Source: Azorhizobium caulinodans ORS 571 (GTDB lineage: Bacteria > Pseudomonadota > Alphaproteobacteria > Rhizobiales > Xanthobacteraceae). Taken from it: a stretch of 64,000 bases of DNA. Shown one piece after another: positions 29,437 to 38,970 of the stretch; within the stretch, counting starts at the first letter, position 1, and each line of letters opens with the position of its first letter. Where the stretch lies: assembly GCF_000010525.1 (NCBI RefSeq), contig NC_009937.1:558001-622000 (forward strand), read 5' to 3'. Below the pieces are notes generated by a model. It searched no databases, had not been told where the DNA came from, and saw only the letters and a program-made list of their open reading frames with translations. A program made the translations under genes and the position numbers.

Positions 29437-30915
29437 ATGCTCGATCTTGCCGCGTCGAAGGAGGACCTGCCCGCCTATCGCCAGCCGCCCCACAATGTGG
29501 AGGCCGAGCAGGCGCTGCTGGGCGCGATCCTCGTCAATAACGAGGCCTTCTATCGCGTCTCCGACTTCCTGAAGGCGGAGCATTTCTACGAGCCCCTGCA
29601 CGGCCGCATCTATGATCTGACCGGTTCGCTGATCCGCGCCGGCAAGATCGCGACGCCCATCACGCTGAAGACCTTCCTCCCGGCGGACCTGGACGTCGGC
29701 GGCCTCAACGGCCCGCAATATCTCGCCCGCCTCGCGGCGGAGGCGACCACCATCATCAATGCCGAGGACTACGGCCGGGCCATCTATGACCTCTCGGTGC
29801 GGCGCGAGCTGATCCGTATCGGCGAGGAGATCGTCAACGATGCCTATGACGCGCCCATCGAGGCGCAGCCGCAGGACCAGATCGAGGAAGCGGAAAAGCG
29901 CCTCTACGCCATCGCCGAATCCGGCCGCTACGACGGCGGCTTCGTGCGCTTCGGCGATGCACTGCGCGAATCGGTGGACATGGCGAGCCGCGCCTTCCAG
30001 CGCGAGGGCCACCTCTCCGGCATCGCCTCCGGGCTCGACGATCTCGATGCCCAGATGGGCGGCCTCCAGCCCTCGGATTTGATCATCCTCGCGGGGCGCC
30101 CGGCCATGGGCAAGACCTCGCTCGCCACCAACATCGCCTACAACATCGCCTCCGCCTATCGCGGCGAGCAGAAGCCGGACGGCTCCATCGAGGCGGTGTC
30201 CGGCGGCGTGGTGGGCTTCTTCTCGCTCGAAATGTCGTCCGAGCAGCTCGCCACCCGTATCCTGGCCGAGCAGGCGGAGATCGCCTCCTACAAGATCCGC
30301 CGCGGCGACATCTCGGAAAGCGAGTTCTCCAAGCTCGCCGCCGCCGCCCAGTCCATGCAGGTAGTGCCGCTGTATATCGACGACACCGGCGGCATCTCCA
30401 TCGCCCAGCTCGTGGCCCGCGCCCGCCGCCTCAAGCGCCAGCGCGGCCTCGACTTCATGGTGGTGGACTATCTCCAGCTGCTGTCGGGCTCGGGCAAGGC
30501 CAGCTCCAACCGCGTGCAGGAAATCACCGAGATCACCACCGGCCTCAAGGCGCTGGCCAAGGAGCTGAACGTGCCCATCATGGCGCTGTCCCAGCTCTCC
30601 CGTCAGGTGGAAAGCCGCGACGACAAGCGCCCCCAGCTCTCGGACCTTCGCGAATCCGGCTCCATCGAGCAGGACGCCGACGTGGTCATGTTCGTGTATC
30701 GCGAGGAATATTACCTCAAGAGCCGCGAGCCCAAGCCCGGAACCGAGGAATGGTTCAAGTGGGAGACCGACATGAAGGCCTGCGAGGCGATGGCTGAGAT
30801 CATCGTGGGCAAGCAGCGTCACGGTCCCACGGGCACGGTGAAGGTGCACTTCGAGGCGCAGTTCACCCGCTTCGGCAATCTCGCCCGCGAGGACCGCTTC
30901 CCCGACCGTCACTGA
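29437..30915 (+). CDS. dnaB: Replicative DNA helicase DnaB
   Basis: The 492-aa hexameric helicase unwinds DNA at the replication fork. The N-terminal domain is PHNVEAEQALLGAILVNNEA. The RecA-like motor has GLDDLDAQMGGLQPSDLIIL, Walker A AGRPAMGKTSLATNIA, FFSLEMSSEQLATRIL, Walker B MVVDYLQLL, and LSQLSRQVESRDDKRPQLSD with RESGSIEQDADVV. The length is normal and there is no intein. It begins 27 nt after a weakly GC-rich stretch with no obvious promoter; the ATG at 29437 fits the family. Confidence 0.97.
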   Translation: MLDLAASKEDLPAYRQPPHNVEAEQALLGAILVNNEAFYRVSDFLKAEHFYEPLHGRIYDLTGSLIRAGKIATPITLKTFLPADLDVGGLNGPQYLARLAAEATTIINAEDYGRAIYDLSVRRELIRIGEEIVNDAYDAPIEAQPQDQIEEAEKRLYAIAESGRYDGGFVRFGDALRESVDMASRAFQREGHLSGIASGLDDLDAQMGGLQPSDLIILAGRPAMGKTSLATNIAYNIASAYRGEQKPDGSIEAVSGGVVGFFSLEMSSEQLATRILAEQAEIASYKIRRGDISESEFSKLAAAAQSMQVVPLYIDDTGGISIAQLVARARRLKRQRGLDFMVVDYLQLLSGSGKASSNRVQEITEITTGLKALAKELNVPIMALSQLSRQVESRDDKRPQLSDLRESGSIEQDADVVMFVYREEYYLKSREPKPGTEEWFKWETDMKACEAMAEIIVGKQRHGPTGTVKVHFEAQFTRFGNLAREDRFPDRH

Positions 30916-30950
30916 CGCGGCGCCGCGCCCGGCCCGCCGGGTGCGACAGA

Positions 30951-31379
30951 GTGAATCAGATGGCGGTTGCGGTGAGGCAAGGCTCGACAGCGGCGGCGCG
31001 GCGCAGCGATGATTCTCCGCACCCGCGAGCCGATTCGCGGCAGGACCGGCTGCCCATGGACCTCAGCCCCGCTCTCTCCCCCGAAGACGCCTTCGTGGCG
31101 GATCTCGTCGCCTCCGGCCGTTATGCGGACGCCGCGTCGGTCTGGCGGGAGGCGATCTATCTGCTCGCCGAGCGCGAATATGAGCGCTCCGTGCAGGAAA
31201 CGGCCCAGCTCTCGCTCCTGCACGATGTGCTGTCCCGCGAGGCCGATGGGGCCCCCCTCGTGCCCGATGCGGATGGGGCCGAGACGGACCTTGCCTTTGC
31301 GGATGCCGATGCCGTGCTCAGCGAGATCGAGCTGCTGCTGAGCGCCGGCGCGCCGATGGCCTTCCGCAAGGCCGGTTGA
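30951..31379 (+). CDS. Small protein with ParD-like N-terminal helices, orphan
   Basis: Up to 142 aa from a GTG at 30951. A start at ATG 31056 (MDLSPALSPEDAF, 107 aa) has a better AGGA site and is at least as likely. The segment DAFVADLVASGRYADAASVW, then REAIYLLAEREYERS, follows the ParD/RHH antitoxin pattern (SGRY...S.VVREALR.LEERE). No ParE-like toxin gene is adjacent: dnaB lies upstream and a dehydrogenase downstream in the opposite direction. The acidic C-terminus is not recognised. Function unknown; possible DNA-binding or antitoxin relic. Confidence 0.55.
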   Translation: MNQMAVAVRQGSTAAARRSDDSPHPRADSRQDRLPMDLSPALSPEDAFVADLVASGRYADAASVWREAIYLLAEREYERSVQETAQLSLLHDVLSREADGAPLVPDADGAETDLAFADADAVLSEIELLLSAGAPMAFRKAG

Positions 31380-31425
31380 CCCGCCCGGCGGCGCCGGGCG
31401 GAGTCCTTTTCGAAAGGTTCGGCGC

Positions 31426-32394
31426 TCAGGCGGCCGCCTTGGCGCACTCCGGAACCGGGGTTTCGACCGGCCGGCCGGCGAAATGCGCATTGAGGTTGCG
31501 CAGCGCCAAGGTGGTCATGTTGTCCTCGGCATTGGGCGAGCGGCCCGCGCTGTGGGGCGTGATGACGAGGTTGGGCGCCTGCAGCAAGGCGGCGGGAACC
31601 ACCGGCTCGCCATCCACCACGTCGAGACCCGCGCCGGCGATGCGGCCCGCATTGAGGGCGGCGATCAGCGCGTCGGTGTCCACCAGCGAGCCGCGGGCGA
31701 TGTTGATGAGGTAGCCATTGGGGCCGAGCGCGGTGAGCACCGCCTCGTTGACCATGTGCCGCGTCTGGGGATTGGCGGGCGCCGCCACCACCAGCACGTC
31801 GGATGCCTCGGCCAAGGCGAGGGGCGTCTCATAATAGGTGTGGGCCGTGTCGGTGGCCTTGCGGCGGCTGTGGTAGCCGACCGTCATGGAGAATCCGGCC
31901 TCGCAGCGGCGGGCGACTTCCCGCGCGATGGAGCCGTAGCCGATGAGGCCGAGGCGCATGCCGGTGAGTTCGGGCGTCGAATGACGGGCCTCGTGCCACT
32001 GGCCCTGCCGCACGGCGTGGTCCTGCGAGGCGATACGACGGATGGCGGCGAGCATCAGCGCCAGCGTGTGATCGGCGACCGAAATGGTGTTGGTGCCGGG
32101 ACCATGGGTCACGATGATGCGGCGGGCGATGGCCGCCTGCACGTCGATGCGGTCATAGCCGACGCCAAAGCAGGAGATCATCTCGAGCTTGGGCATGGCG
32201 TCCATCTCGGCGGCGGTCATGCCGGCGGTGCCGTGGGTCAGGACGGCGCGGAAGTCCGGCCCCTTGGCGGCGATGGCCGCCGCGCGCTGCTCGGGCGTCG
32301 GCGCATAGGTCACCTTGAAGACGGCCTCGAGCCGCGCCAGTTCATGGGGCGGAAACGGAATGAGAACGAGCAGCTCGACGGAACCCGGCGCCAT
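31426..32394 (-). CDS. D-isomer-specific 2-hydroxyacid dehydrogenase
   Basis: The 322-aa protein shows the family order: catalytic-domain segment MISCFGVGYDRIDVQAA, NAD-binding MRLGLIGYGSIAREVARR, active-site arginine region LINIARGSLVDTDAL, glutamate in AGLDVVDGEP and histidine in LVITPHSAG. Such enzymes reduce glyoxylate, hydroxypyruvate or similar 2-oxoacids. The precise substrate cannot be read from the sequence. The start MAPGSVELL at 32394 matches family length. It converges with the upstream ParD-like gene, and radA lies divergently beyond a repeat element. Confidence 0.88.
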   Translation of the reverse strand: MAPGSVELLVLIPFPPHELARLEAVFKVTYAPTPEQRAAAIAAKGPDFRAVLTHGTAGMTAAEMDAMPKLEMISCFGVGYDRIDVQAAIARRIIVTHGPGTNTISVADHTLALMLAAIRRIASQDHAVRQGQWHEARHSTPELTGMRLGLIGYGSIAREVARRCEAGFSMTVGYHSRRKATDTAHTYYETPLALAEASDVLVVAAPANPQTRHMVNEAVLTALGPNGYLINIARGSLVDTDALIAALNAGRIAGAGLDVVDGEPVVPAALLQAPNLVITPHSAGRSPNAEDNMTTLALRNLNAHFAGRPVETPVPECAKAAA

Positions 32395-32555
32395 GGCGCA
32401 GTCCTTCAGGAAGGGAGAGGGGAAGGATGGCAAGCTATAGCGTTGGTGCACAAATGAGAATGGCCCTTTGCTCATGGCCGCCATGCGGGCATTACACCCA
32501 GCGCATGGGGAATGCTATGTGGCGCACGGGGAACTGCCGCCGGCTCACGGGCGCG

Positions 32556-32622
32556 TGCTCTTTCTTTAGGTCAGAGGCCGATCCACCGAGCGGATGGATT
32601 CAATCCGCTCGGATCGCGCTCT
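32556..32622. repeat. Palindromic intergenic repeat (GATC/CCGAGCGGAT family), copy 2
   Basis: The block GTGCTCTTTCTTTAGGTCAG, then AGGCCGATCCACCGAGCGGA, then the palindrome arm ATCCGCTCGGATCGCGCTC, closely matches 22294-22359. The core is an inverted repeat ACCGAGCGGAT/ATCCGCTCGGAT around GGATTCA. It lies between the divergent dehydrogenase and radA genes and ends 13 nt before the radA start, so it may influence radA expression. Confidence 0.82.
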
Positions 32623-32634
32623 AGGCGAGGTGTG

Positions 32635-34050
32635 ATGGCGAAACGCGACCTGTCCTATGTCTGCCAGTCCTGCGGGGCGGTCTATAACCGCTGGCAGGGC
32701 AAGTGCGATGCCTGCGGCGGCTGGAACACCATCTCGGAAGAGACGAACCTCGCCGCCACCGTGCCTGCCGCCCAGCGCGCGGGCCGCAAGGGCCGGGCGG
32801 TGCCGCTGGAGACGCTGCACGGCGAGGCCAAGCCTGCGCCCCGCCTTGTCTCCGGCATCGGCGAACTGGACCGGGTGGCGGGCGGGGGCTTCGTGCCCGG
32901 CTCCATCGTCCTGCTGGGCGGGGATCCCGGCATCGGCAAGTCCACGCTGCTCGTCCAGGCGTCCGCCGCGCTCGCAAAGGCCGGGCACCGCGTTATCTAT
33001 GTGTCTGGCGAAGAGGCGGTGGATCAGGTGCGCATGCGCGCCGGCCGGCTGGGTCTCGCCCAGGCGCCCGTGGCGCTGGCCGCCGAGACCAATGCGGAGA
33101 ACATCCTCGCCACCTTCTCCGCCGGGGCGGCGGTGCAGTTCGTGGTGATCGATTCCATCCAGACCCTGTGGAGCGATTCCGTGGAATCCGCCCCCGGCAC
33201 GGTCACGCAGGTGCGCACCTCCGCCCAGTTGCTTGTGCGCTATGCCAAGCAGAGCGGGGCGGCGGTGATCCTTGTCGGCCACGTGACCAAGGACGGGCAG
33301 ATCGCCGGTCCCCGCGTGGTGGAGCACATGGTGGACGCGGTCTTCTCCTTCGAGGGCGACGGCGCCAACCAGTTCCGCATCCTGCGCGCCCAGAAGAACC
33401 GCTTCGGGCCGACGGACGAGATCGGCGTCTTCGAGATGACCGGCACCGGCCTCTCGCAGGTGCCAAACCCCTCCGAACTCTTCCTTTCCCATCGCGATGC
33501 CGGGGCGCCCGGCACGGCGGTGTTCGCCGGCATGGAGGGCACGCGCCCGCTGCTCATGGAGATCCAGGCTCTGGTCGCCCCCTCCAGCCTCGGCACGCCG
33601 CGCCGTGCGGTCGTGGGCTGGGATTCGGCGCGCCTTGCCATGGTGCTCGCGGTGCTGGACGCCCGCTGCGGCGTGCGGCTCGGGGGACATGACGTCTATT
33701 TGAACGTGGCCGGCGGCCTGCGCATCAGCGAGCCGGCGGCGGACATTGCCGTTGCGGCGGCGCTGGTCTCTTCCCTTACGGGCGCGCCTTTGCCGCCGGA
33801 TGCTGTGTTCTTTGGGGAAGTTAGCCTCACGGGCGCGGTGCGGCAGGTCTCCCAGGCGGCGGCCCGCCTCAAGGAGGCGGCCAAGCTCGGCTTCAACAAG
33901 GTGGTGATGCCCCAGCTTGCCGACGGCAGCGCCAGCGGGCTCGAAGTGGACACCATCTCCTCCCTCGCCGGCCTCGTGGCCGGGATCGCCGCCCGCGCTC
34001 CGCGCAGAGCAGCGATGCCCAAGCCCGCGATGTCGGATGAAGAGGGATGA
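32635..34050 (+). CDS. radA: DNA repair protein RadA
   Basis: The 471-aa protein has an N-terminal C4 zinc finger (YVCQSCGAVYNRWQGKCDAC). The RecA-like core has Walker A LLGGDPGIGKSTLLVQ and Walker B VQFVVIDSIQTL, the family-specific KNRFG motif (RAQKNRFGPTDEIGVF), and a C-terminal Lon-like domain (LNVAGGLRISEPAADIAVA, FFGEVSLTGAVRQV). RadA processes recombination intermediates by branch migration. It is followed closely by cvpA and purF. Confidence 0.96.
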   Translation: MAKRDLSYVCQSCGAVYNRWQGKCDACGGWNTISEETNLAATVPAAQRAGRKGRAVPLETLHGEAKPAPRLVSGIGELDRVAGGGFVPGSIVLLGGDPGIGKSTLLVQASAALAKAGHRVIYVSGEEAVDQVRMRAGRLGLAQAPVALAAETNAENILATFSAGAAVQFVVIDSIQTLWSDSVESAPGTVTQVRTSAQLLVRYAKQSGAAVILVGHVTKDGQIAGPRVVEHMVDAVFSFEGDGANQFRILRAQKNRFGPTDEIGVFEMTGTGLSQVPNPSELFLSHRDAGAPGTAVFAGMEGTRPLLMEIQALVAPSSLGTPRRAVVGWDSARLAMVLAVLDARCGVRLGGHDVYLNVAGGLRISEPAADIAVAAALVSSLTGAPLPPDAVFFGEVSLTGAVRQVSQAAARLKEAAKLGFNKVVMPQLADGSASGLEVDTISSLAGLVAGIAARAPRRAAMPKPAMSDEEG

Positions 34051-34159
34051 TGACGGCGCCCCGCACGCCCGCTATACGTCGCCGCTCACGGCGCTCCGCC
34101 ATTTTCCCACCGACCGCCGGCCAGAGCCGACGCGGCCGCACTGACGGATCCACGCACCG

Positions 34160-34858
34160 ATGCCAGTGACGCTGCTTGATCTGATCCTGATCGGCGTGAT
34201 GCTGATTTCAGGCCTTCTCGCCATGGTGCGTGGCCTCATCCGGGAAGTGCTGAGCATCGTTTCCTGGGTCGCCGCCGCCGGCGTCACCGTCTATTTCTAT
34301 CCGCAGCTCCTGCCGGTGACGAAGCAGTACATCGCGCAGGACATGGTGGCGACGGCCGTCACCGTGGGCGGCCTCTTCCTCGGCACGCTGCTCATCGTCA
34401 CCATCCTGAGCGCCCGCCTGTCGGACGCGGTGCTGGACAGCCGCATCGGCGCGCTCGACCGTACGCTGGGCTTCGCCTTCGGCCTCGCCCGCGGCTTCCT
34501 CGTCATGGTGATCGCCTTCCTCTTCTTCAACTGGCTCGTGCCGGACAAGTCCCAGCCGCCGTGGGTGCTGAACGCCAAGTCGCGCCCGGTGATGCAAAAC
34601 GCGGGAAATTGGATCGTCTCCTTGTTGCCGGACGATCCGGAAAACACCATCTTGAAACGGCTAAAGAAGCCGCCGGCCAGCGATGACGGGTCCACACCCC
34701 CCGATTCGACCAACGGCCCGCGTACGGAGCGTGGGGGGAGAACCACGTTCGCTGCTGGGGCGAGCACCAGCATCGAAGTCAGTCAAGCCGGATACCGCCG
34801 CGATGCGCGGCAAGGGTTCGAACAACTGCTCGAAAGCACGCGCGCCAGCGGCCAGTGA
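34160..34858 (+). CDS. cvpA: CvpA family membrane protein
   Basis: The 232-aa protein has four hydrophobic helices in its first 130 residues (VTLLDLILIGVMLISGLLAM, EVLSIVSWVAAAGVTVYF, TVGGLFLGTLLIVTIL, FLVMVIAFLFFNWLV), typical of CvpA/colicin V production proteins. A polar C-terminal tail follows. The biochemical role is unclear, although cvpA next to purF is a classic arrangement. It ends 20 nt before purF, so the two share a transcript. Confidence 0.92.
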   Translation: MPVTLLDLILIGVMLISGLLAMVRGLIREVLSIVSWVAAAGVTVYFYPQLLPVTKQYIAQDMVATAVTVGGLFLGTLLIVTILSARLSDAVLDSRIGALDRTLGFAFGLARGFLVMVIAFLFFNWLVPDKSQPPWVLNAKSRPVMQNAGNWIVSLLPDDPENTILKRLKKPPASDDGSTPPDSTNGPRTERGGRTTFAAGASTSIEVSQAGYRRDARQGFEQLLESTRASGQ

Positions 34859-34878
34859 GCCGCCGAGCGGAGGCATCG

Positions 34879-36441
34879 ATGGATTTGGACACCGCCGCCC
34901 CGGGGGGCAAACCGTTGCATCTGGAAGACCCGCACGAGGTCGCCCGACATCACGCCACCTACGAGCCCGCCGCGGCCGGCTCGCGGGAGGACACCATCGA
35001 CCTCGGCCTCGACGGCGATACGCTGCGCGAGGAATGCGGCGTGTTCGGCATCTTCAACCATCCCGATGCCGCCGCCATCACCGCCATCGGCCTGCATGCG
35101 CTCCAGCATCGCGGCCAGGAAGCCGCAGGCATCGTCACCTATGACGGCCGGCGCTTCCATTCCGAGCGGCGCCTCGGCCTCGTGGGCGACACCTTCTCCG
35201 ACAGCCGCGTGATCGAGCGCCTGCCGGGCCACATCGCGGTCGGCCACACGCGCTATTCCACCACCGGCGAGACCCTGCTGCGCAACGTGCAGCCGCTGTT
35301 CGCCGAGCTGGACGCCGGTGGCTTCGCGGTGGGGCACAACGGCAACCTCACCAACGGCCTCACCCTGCGCAAGCAGCTGGTGCGCGACGGCGCCATCACC
35401 CAGTCCACCACGGACACCGAGGTGATCCTGCATCTGGTCGCCCGTTCCAAGAAGAACCGCTTCATCGACCGCTTCATCGATGCCCTGCGCGCGCTGGAAG
35501 GCGCCTATGCGCTGGTGTCGGTGACCAACAACAAGCTCATCGGCGCCCGCGATCCCCTCGGCATCCGCCCGCTGGTGCTGGGCTCGCTGGACGGCGCTCC
35601 CATCCTCGCCTCCGAGACCTGCGCCCTCGACATCATCGGCGCGCGCTATGTGCGCGACGTGGAGAATGGCGAGGTCATCGTGATCGACGAGGAGGGCGTG
35701 CAGTCCTTCAAGCCGTTCCCCGAGACGGCGGCGCGTCCCTGCCTGTTCGAGTACATCTATTTCGCCCGTCCCGATTCGGTTGTGAGCGGCCGCTCCGTCT
35801 ATCAGGTGCGCAAGGCCTTCGGCGAAGTGCTCGCCAAGGAAGGCCCGGCCGAGGCGGACGTGGTCGTGCCGGTGCCGGATTCCGGCGTGCCGGCGGCCAT
35901 CGGCTTCTCCCGCGCCTCGGGCATCCCCTACGAGCTCGGCATCATCCGCAACCATTATGTGGGCCGGACCTTCATCCAGCCGACCCAGACGGTGCGCGAT
36001 CAGGGCGTGCGCATGAAGCATTCCGCCAACCGTTCGGTGGTGGAAGGCAAGCGCATCGTGCTGGTGGACGACAGCCTCGTGCGCGGCACCACCTCGGTGA
36101 AGATCGTGCAGATGATGCGCGAGGCAGGCGCCCGCGAAGTGCACTTCCGCATCGCCTCGCCGCCGATCACCCACCCGGATTTCTACGGCATCGACACGCC
36201 CGACCGGGACAAGCTGCTCGCCGCCACCCACGATCTGGAGAGCATGCGCCGCTATATCGGCGCCGACTCGCTCGCCTTCCTCACGGTGGAGGGCGTCTAT
36301 CGCGCCCTCGGCTGCGAGCGCGATCCGGTGCGGCCGCAGTTCGCCGACCATTATTTCACGGGCGACTACCCGACCCCGCTCACCGACAAGGCGAGCGCGG
36401 TCGCCTCCCAGCAGCTTTCGCTGCTGGCCGAAGCGAGCTGA
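34879..36441 (+). CDS. purF: Amidophosphoribosyltransferase PurF
   Basis: The 520-aa protein carries out the first committed step of purine synthesis: PRPP plus glutamine gives phosphoribosylamine. It has an N-terminal glutaminase domain whose nucleophile should be Cys53 in REECGVFGIFNHPDAA, preceded by a propeptide-like stretch. The C-terminal phosphoribosyltransferase domain has the PRPP loop KRIVLVDDSLVRGTTS. ALQHRGQEAAGIV and VGHTRYSTTGE are conserved glutaminase blocks. A strong terminator follows. Confidence 0.96.
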   Translation: MDLDTAAPGGKPLHLEDPHEVARHHATYEPAAAGSREDTIDLGLDGDTLREECGVFGIFNHPDAAAITAIGLHALQHRGQEAAGIVTYDGRRFHSERRLGLVGDTFSDSRVIERLPGHIAVGHTRYSTTGETLLRNVQPLFAELDAGGFAVGHNGNLTNGLTLRKQLVRDGAITQSTTDTEVILHLVARSKKNRFIDRFIDALRALEGAYALVSVTNNKLIGARDPLGIRPLVLGSLDGAPILASETCALDIIGARYVRDVENGEVIVIDEEGVQSFKPFPETAARPCLFEYIYFARPDSVVSGRSVYQVRKAFGEVLAKEGPAEADVVVPVPDSGVPAAIGFSRASGIPYELGIIRNHYVGRTFIQPTQTVRDQGVRMKHSANRSVVEGKRIVLVDDSLVRGTTSVKIVQMMREAGAREVHFRIASPPITHPDFYGIDTPDRDKLLAATHDLESMRRYIGADSLAFLTVEGVYRALGCERDPVRPQFADHYFTGDYPTPLTDKASAVASQQLSLLAEAS

Positions 36442-36486
36442 CGGATCGCCGGGCGTGCCCGGCGGCAAGCTGACCCGCTGACAGAC

Positions 36487-36520
36487 AGGCGCGGACCGGA
36501 TAGACCGGTCCGCGCCTTTT
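36487..36520 (+). terminator. Intrinsic terminator after purF
   Basis: A perfect 13-bp stem AGGCGCGGACCGG/CCGGTCCGCGCCT with a five-base loop is followed by TTTT. It lies between purF and the SDR gene, whose ATG starts only 24 nt later. Confidence 0.93.
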
Positions 36521-36544
36521 GTGTTTCCAGTCGAGGACATCGGA

Positions 36545-37288
36545 ATGAGTGAGCGCCCGTTTGCCGACAAGATCGCCGTCGTCACCGGCGCCACGCGCGG
36601 CATCGGCGCGGCCGTGGCGCGGGCGCTCGGTGCCGGTGGCGCCCATGTGGTGGCGCTCGGCCGGACGCAGGGCGCGCTGGAGGAACTGGACGACGCCATC
36701 ACCGCCGCCGGCGGCACCGCTACCCTCGTTCCCATGGACGTGACCGATTACGACGCGATCGACCGCCTCGGCGGCGCGCTCTACGAGCGCTATGGCCGGC
36801 TCGACGTCTTCGTCGGCAATGCCGGCTTCCTCGGGCCGCTCACCCCCATGCGCGACGTGGAGCTGAAGGACTGGGACAAGGCGGTGAACATCAATCTCAC
36901 CGCCAACTATCGCTTCATCCGCTCGCTCGATCCGCTGCTGCGCATGGCGCCGGCGGGGCGGGCGGTGTTCATCTCCTCCGGCGCGGCGCACAAGGGGCGG
37001 GCCTATTGGGGGCCCTATGCCATCACCAAGGCGGGCGTGGAGGCCATGGGCCGCACCTGGGCGGCGGAGACGGTGACGACCGCGCTCAAGGTGAACCTGT
37101 TCAATCCCGGTCCCATCCGCACCCTCATGCGCGCCAAGGCCTTCCCGGGCGAAGATCCGATGACGCTGCCGACCCCCGAAGAGGCGGCGGAGGCCATCGT
37201 CGCCATGTGCCGCACGGATGTCGCGGAGACCGGCCGCCTCTATGATTTCCCCACCCGGAGCTGGCAGGATTTCCGGTCGCCGGCGTGA
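36545..37288 (+). CDS. Short-chain dehydrogenase/reductase
   Basis: The 247-aa classical SDR has the Rossmann motif VVTGATRGIGAAVARAL, FVGNAGFLG (the NAG motif), a serine in AVFISSGAAHKGRAYWGPYA and the catalytic Tyr-x-x-x-Lys as YAITK. It uses NAD(P)H; the substrate is unknown. It follows purF beyond a terminator, as often seen in Rhizobiales. The start MSERPFADKIAVV at 36545 is chosen over an ATG 8 codons earlier, which lies close to the terminator. Confidence 0.92.
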   Translation: MSERPFADKIAVVTGATRGIGAAVARALGAGGAHVVALGRTQGALEELDDAITAAGGTATLVPMDVTDYDAIDRLGGALYERYGRLDVFVGNAGFLGPLTPMRDVELKDWDKAVNINLTANYRFIRSLDPLLRMAPAGRAVFISSGAAHKGRAYWGPYAITKAGVEAMGRTWAAETVTTALKVNLFNPGPIRTLMRAKAFPGEDPMTLPTPEEAAEAIVAMCRTDVAETGRLYDFPTRSWQDFRSPA

Positions 37289-37400
37289 CAGGAAGCGGCT
37301 TTTGCGCCGCCCCGGCCTCGGGCGGCTTCCCTCCTGCGGGTGGGGGCTTTAGACAGGGTTGAGCGACTATTGAATTTCGTTGACCTGTCTGGAGTGCTTC

Positions 37401-38897
37401 ATGTCCGAGCCCGTGACCATTGCCTTCGCCAAGCACGGTGCGGCGCCGAGCGGCGTCCTCCTCGTCCTCGTCGATGACGCGCTGAATTTCGGCCGCGAGG
37501 CGCAGAAGCTGCTGAAGCCCGCCCTCGGCCAGATCAAGCGCGCCTTCGAGGCGGACCGCTTCAAGGGCAAGCTGGGCGGTGCGCTGGAGCTGATCGCCCC
37601 CGAGGGGCTCGATGTGGCCCGCCTCATCGTGCTCGGCACCGGCAAGGCCGGCGAACTGAAGCCCACCGATTTCCTGCGCCTCGGTGGCATCGCGGCGGGC
37701 AAGATCCCCGGCGGCAGCACGGCGGCGACCCTCCTCGCCGATCTGCCCGGCGCCAAGTTCGCGCCCGAGGCGGCGGCCGAGATCGCGCTCGGCGCGCGTC
37801 TGCGCTCCTATGTCTTCGACCGCTACAAGACCCGGAAGAAGGAAGGCGACACCGATCCGGTGACGCTGACCCTCACCCTGCTGGTGCCGGACGCTGCCGC
37901 GGCCGTGCGTGCCTGGACGCCCCGCGAGGCGGTGGGCGACGGCGTGCTGCTGGCCCGCGATCTCGTGAACGAGCCCGCCAACGTGCTCGATCCGCCGGAA
38001 TTCGCCCGCCGCGCCACCGAGCTCTCCGCCGTGGGCGTGGATGTGGAAGTGCTCGACGATGCCGCGCTCTCGCGCATCGGCATGCGGGCGCTGCTGGGCG
38101 TCGGGCAGGGCTCCATCAAGGAGAGCCGCGTTGTCGTCATGCGCTGGAACGGCGGCAAGCCGGGCGAGGCGCCGGTCGCCTTCATCGGCAAGGGCGTGAC
38201 CTTCGACACCGGCGGCATCTCCATCAAGCCGGCCGCCGGCATGGAGGACATGAAGGGCGACATGGGCGGGGCCGCCTGCGTCACCGGCCTCATGCATGCG
38301 CTCGCCGCCCGCAAGGCGAAGGTGAATGCGGTGGGCGTCATCGGCATCGTGGAAAACATGCCCGACGGCGCCGCCCAGCGCCCCGGCGACATCGTGACCT
38401 CGCTCTCCGGCCAGACCATCGAGATCATCAATACCGACGCCGAGGGCCGCCTCGTGCTGGCCGATGTGCTCTGGTACACGAAGGACCGCTTCAAGCCGAA
38501 GTTCATGGTGGACCTCGCCACCCTGACCGGCGCCATCATGGTGGCGCTCGGCACCGAGAATGCCGGCCTCTTCTCCAATGACGACACGCTGAGCACGCAG
38601 CTTGCCGCCGCAGGCGCCGCCACCGGCGAGAAGGTGTGGCGCATGCCGCTCTCGCCGGAATACGACAAGCTGATCGACTCGAAGTTCGCGGACATGAAGA
38701 ACACCGGCGGGCGCAACGGCGGCTCCATCACCGCCGCCCAGTTCCTCCAGCGCTTCGTGGACAAGACCCCTTGGGCGCATCTCGATATCGCCGGCACGGC
38801 CATGGCCTCGCCCGCCAGCGACATCAACAAGAGCTGGGGTGCCGGCTGGGGCGTGCGCCTGCTCGACCAACTGGTGCGCGACAATTACGAGAAGTGA
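37401..38897 (+). CDS. pepA: Leucyl aminopeptidase PepA
   Basis: The 498-aa M17 family enzyme removes N-terminal residues from peptides with two metal ions and forms hexamers. The N-terminal macro-like domain is followed by the catalytic domain with [38 protein letters not shown] and the signature [18 protein letters not shown]. Family members can also bind DNA (XerA/CarP roles in E. coli). It has normal length. In most relatives it is followed by holC; here a toxin-antitoxin pair lies between them. Confidence 0.96.
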   Translation: MSEPVTIAFAKHGAAPSGVLLVLVDDALNFGREAQKLLKPALGQIKRAFEADRFKGKLGGALELIAPEGLDVARLIVLGTGKAGELKPTDFLRLGGIAAGKIPGGSTAATLLADLPGAKFAPEAAAEIALGARLRSYVFDRYKTRKKEGDTDPVTLTLTLLVPDAAAAVRAWTPREAVGDGVLLARDLVNEPANVLDPPEFARRATELSAVGVDVEVLDDAALSRIGMRALLGVGQGSIKESRVVVMRWNGGKPGEAPVAFIGKGVTFDTGGISIKPAAGMEDMKGDMGGAACVTGLMHALAARKAKVNAVGVIGIVENMPDGAAQRPGDIVTSLSGQTIEIINTDAEGRLVLADVLWYTKDRFKPKFMVDLATLTGAIMVALGTENAGLFSNDDTLSTQLAAAGAATGEKVWRMPLSPEYDKLIDSKFADMKNTGGRNGGSITAAQFLQRFVDKTPWAHLDIAGTAMASPASDINKSWGAGWGVRLLDQLVRDNYEK

Positions 38898-38905
38898 GCG
38901 CGTGT

Positions 38906-38929
38906 CCCCGGCCGCTCCGGCGGCCGGGG
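38906..38929 (+). terminator. GC-rich hairpin after pepA (possible terminator)
   Basis: The 9-bp stem CCCCGGCCG/CGGCCGGGG with a six-base loop is followed by a loose T-rich run (TTGGTCTTG). It separates pepA from the toxin-antitoxin promoter. Confidence 0.55.
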
Positions 38930-38935
38930 TTGGTC

Positions 38936-38965
38936 TTGAGTTGTACGGATTTTCGTACATATAAT
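38936..38965 (+). promoter_or_regulatory. Promoter and operator of the YefM/YoeB pair
   Basis: A -35 box TTGAGT (38936-38941) and a perfect -10 box TATAAT (38960-38965) are spaced by 18 bp. The spacer is exactly a palindrome, TGTACG-GATTTT-CGTACA. YefM-type antitoxins are known to bind TGTACA-like palindromes at their own promoter, so this should be the autoregulatory site. The block is AT-rich compared with its surroundings. Confidence 0.75.
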
Positions 38966-38970
38966 CGCAT

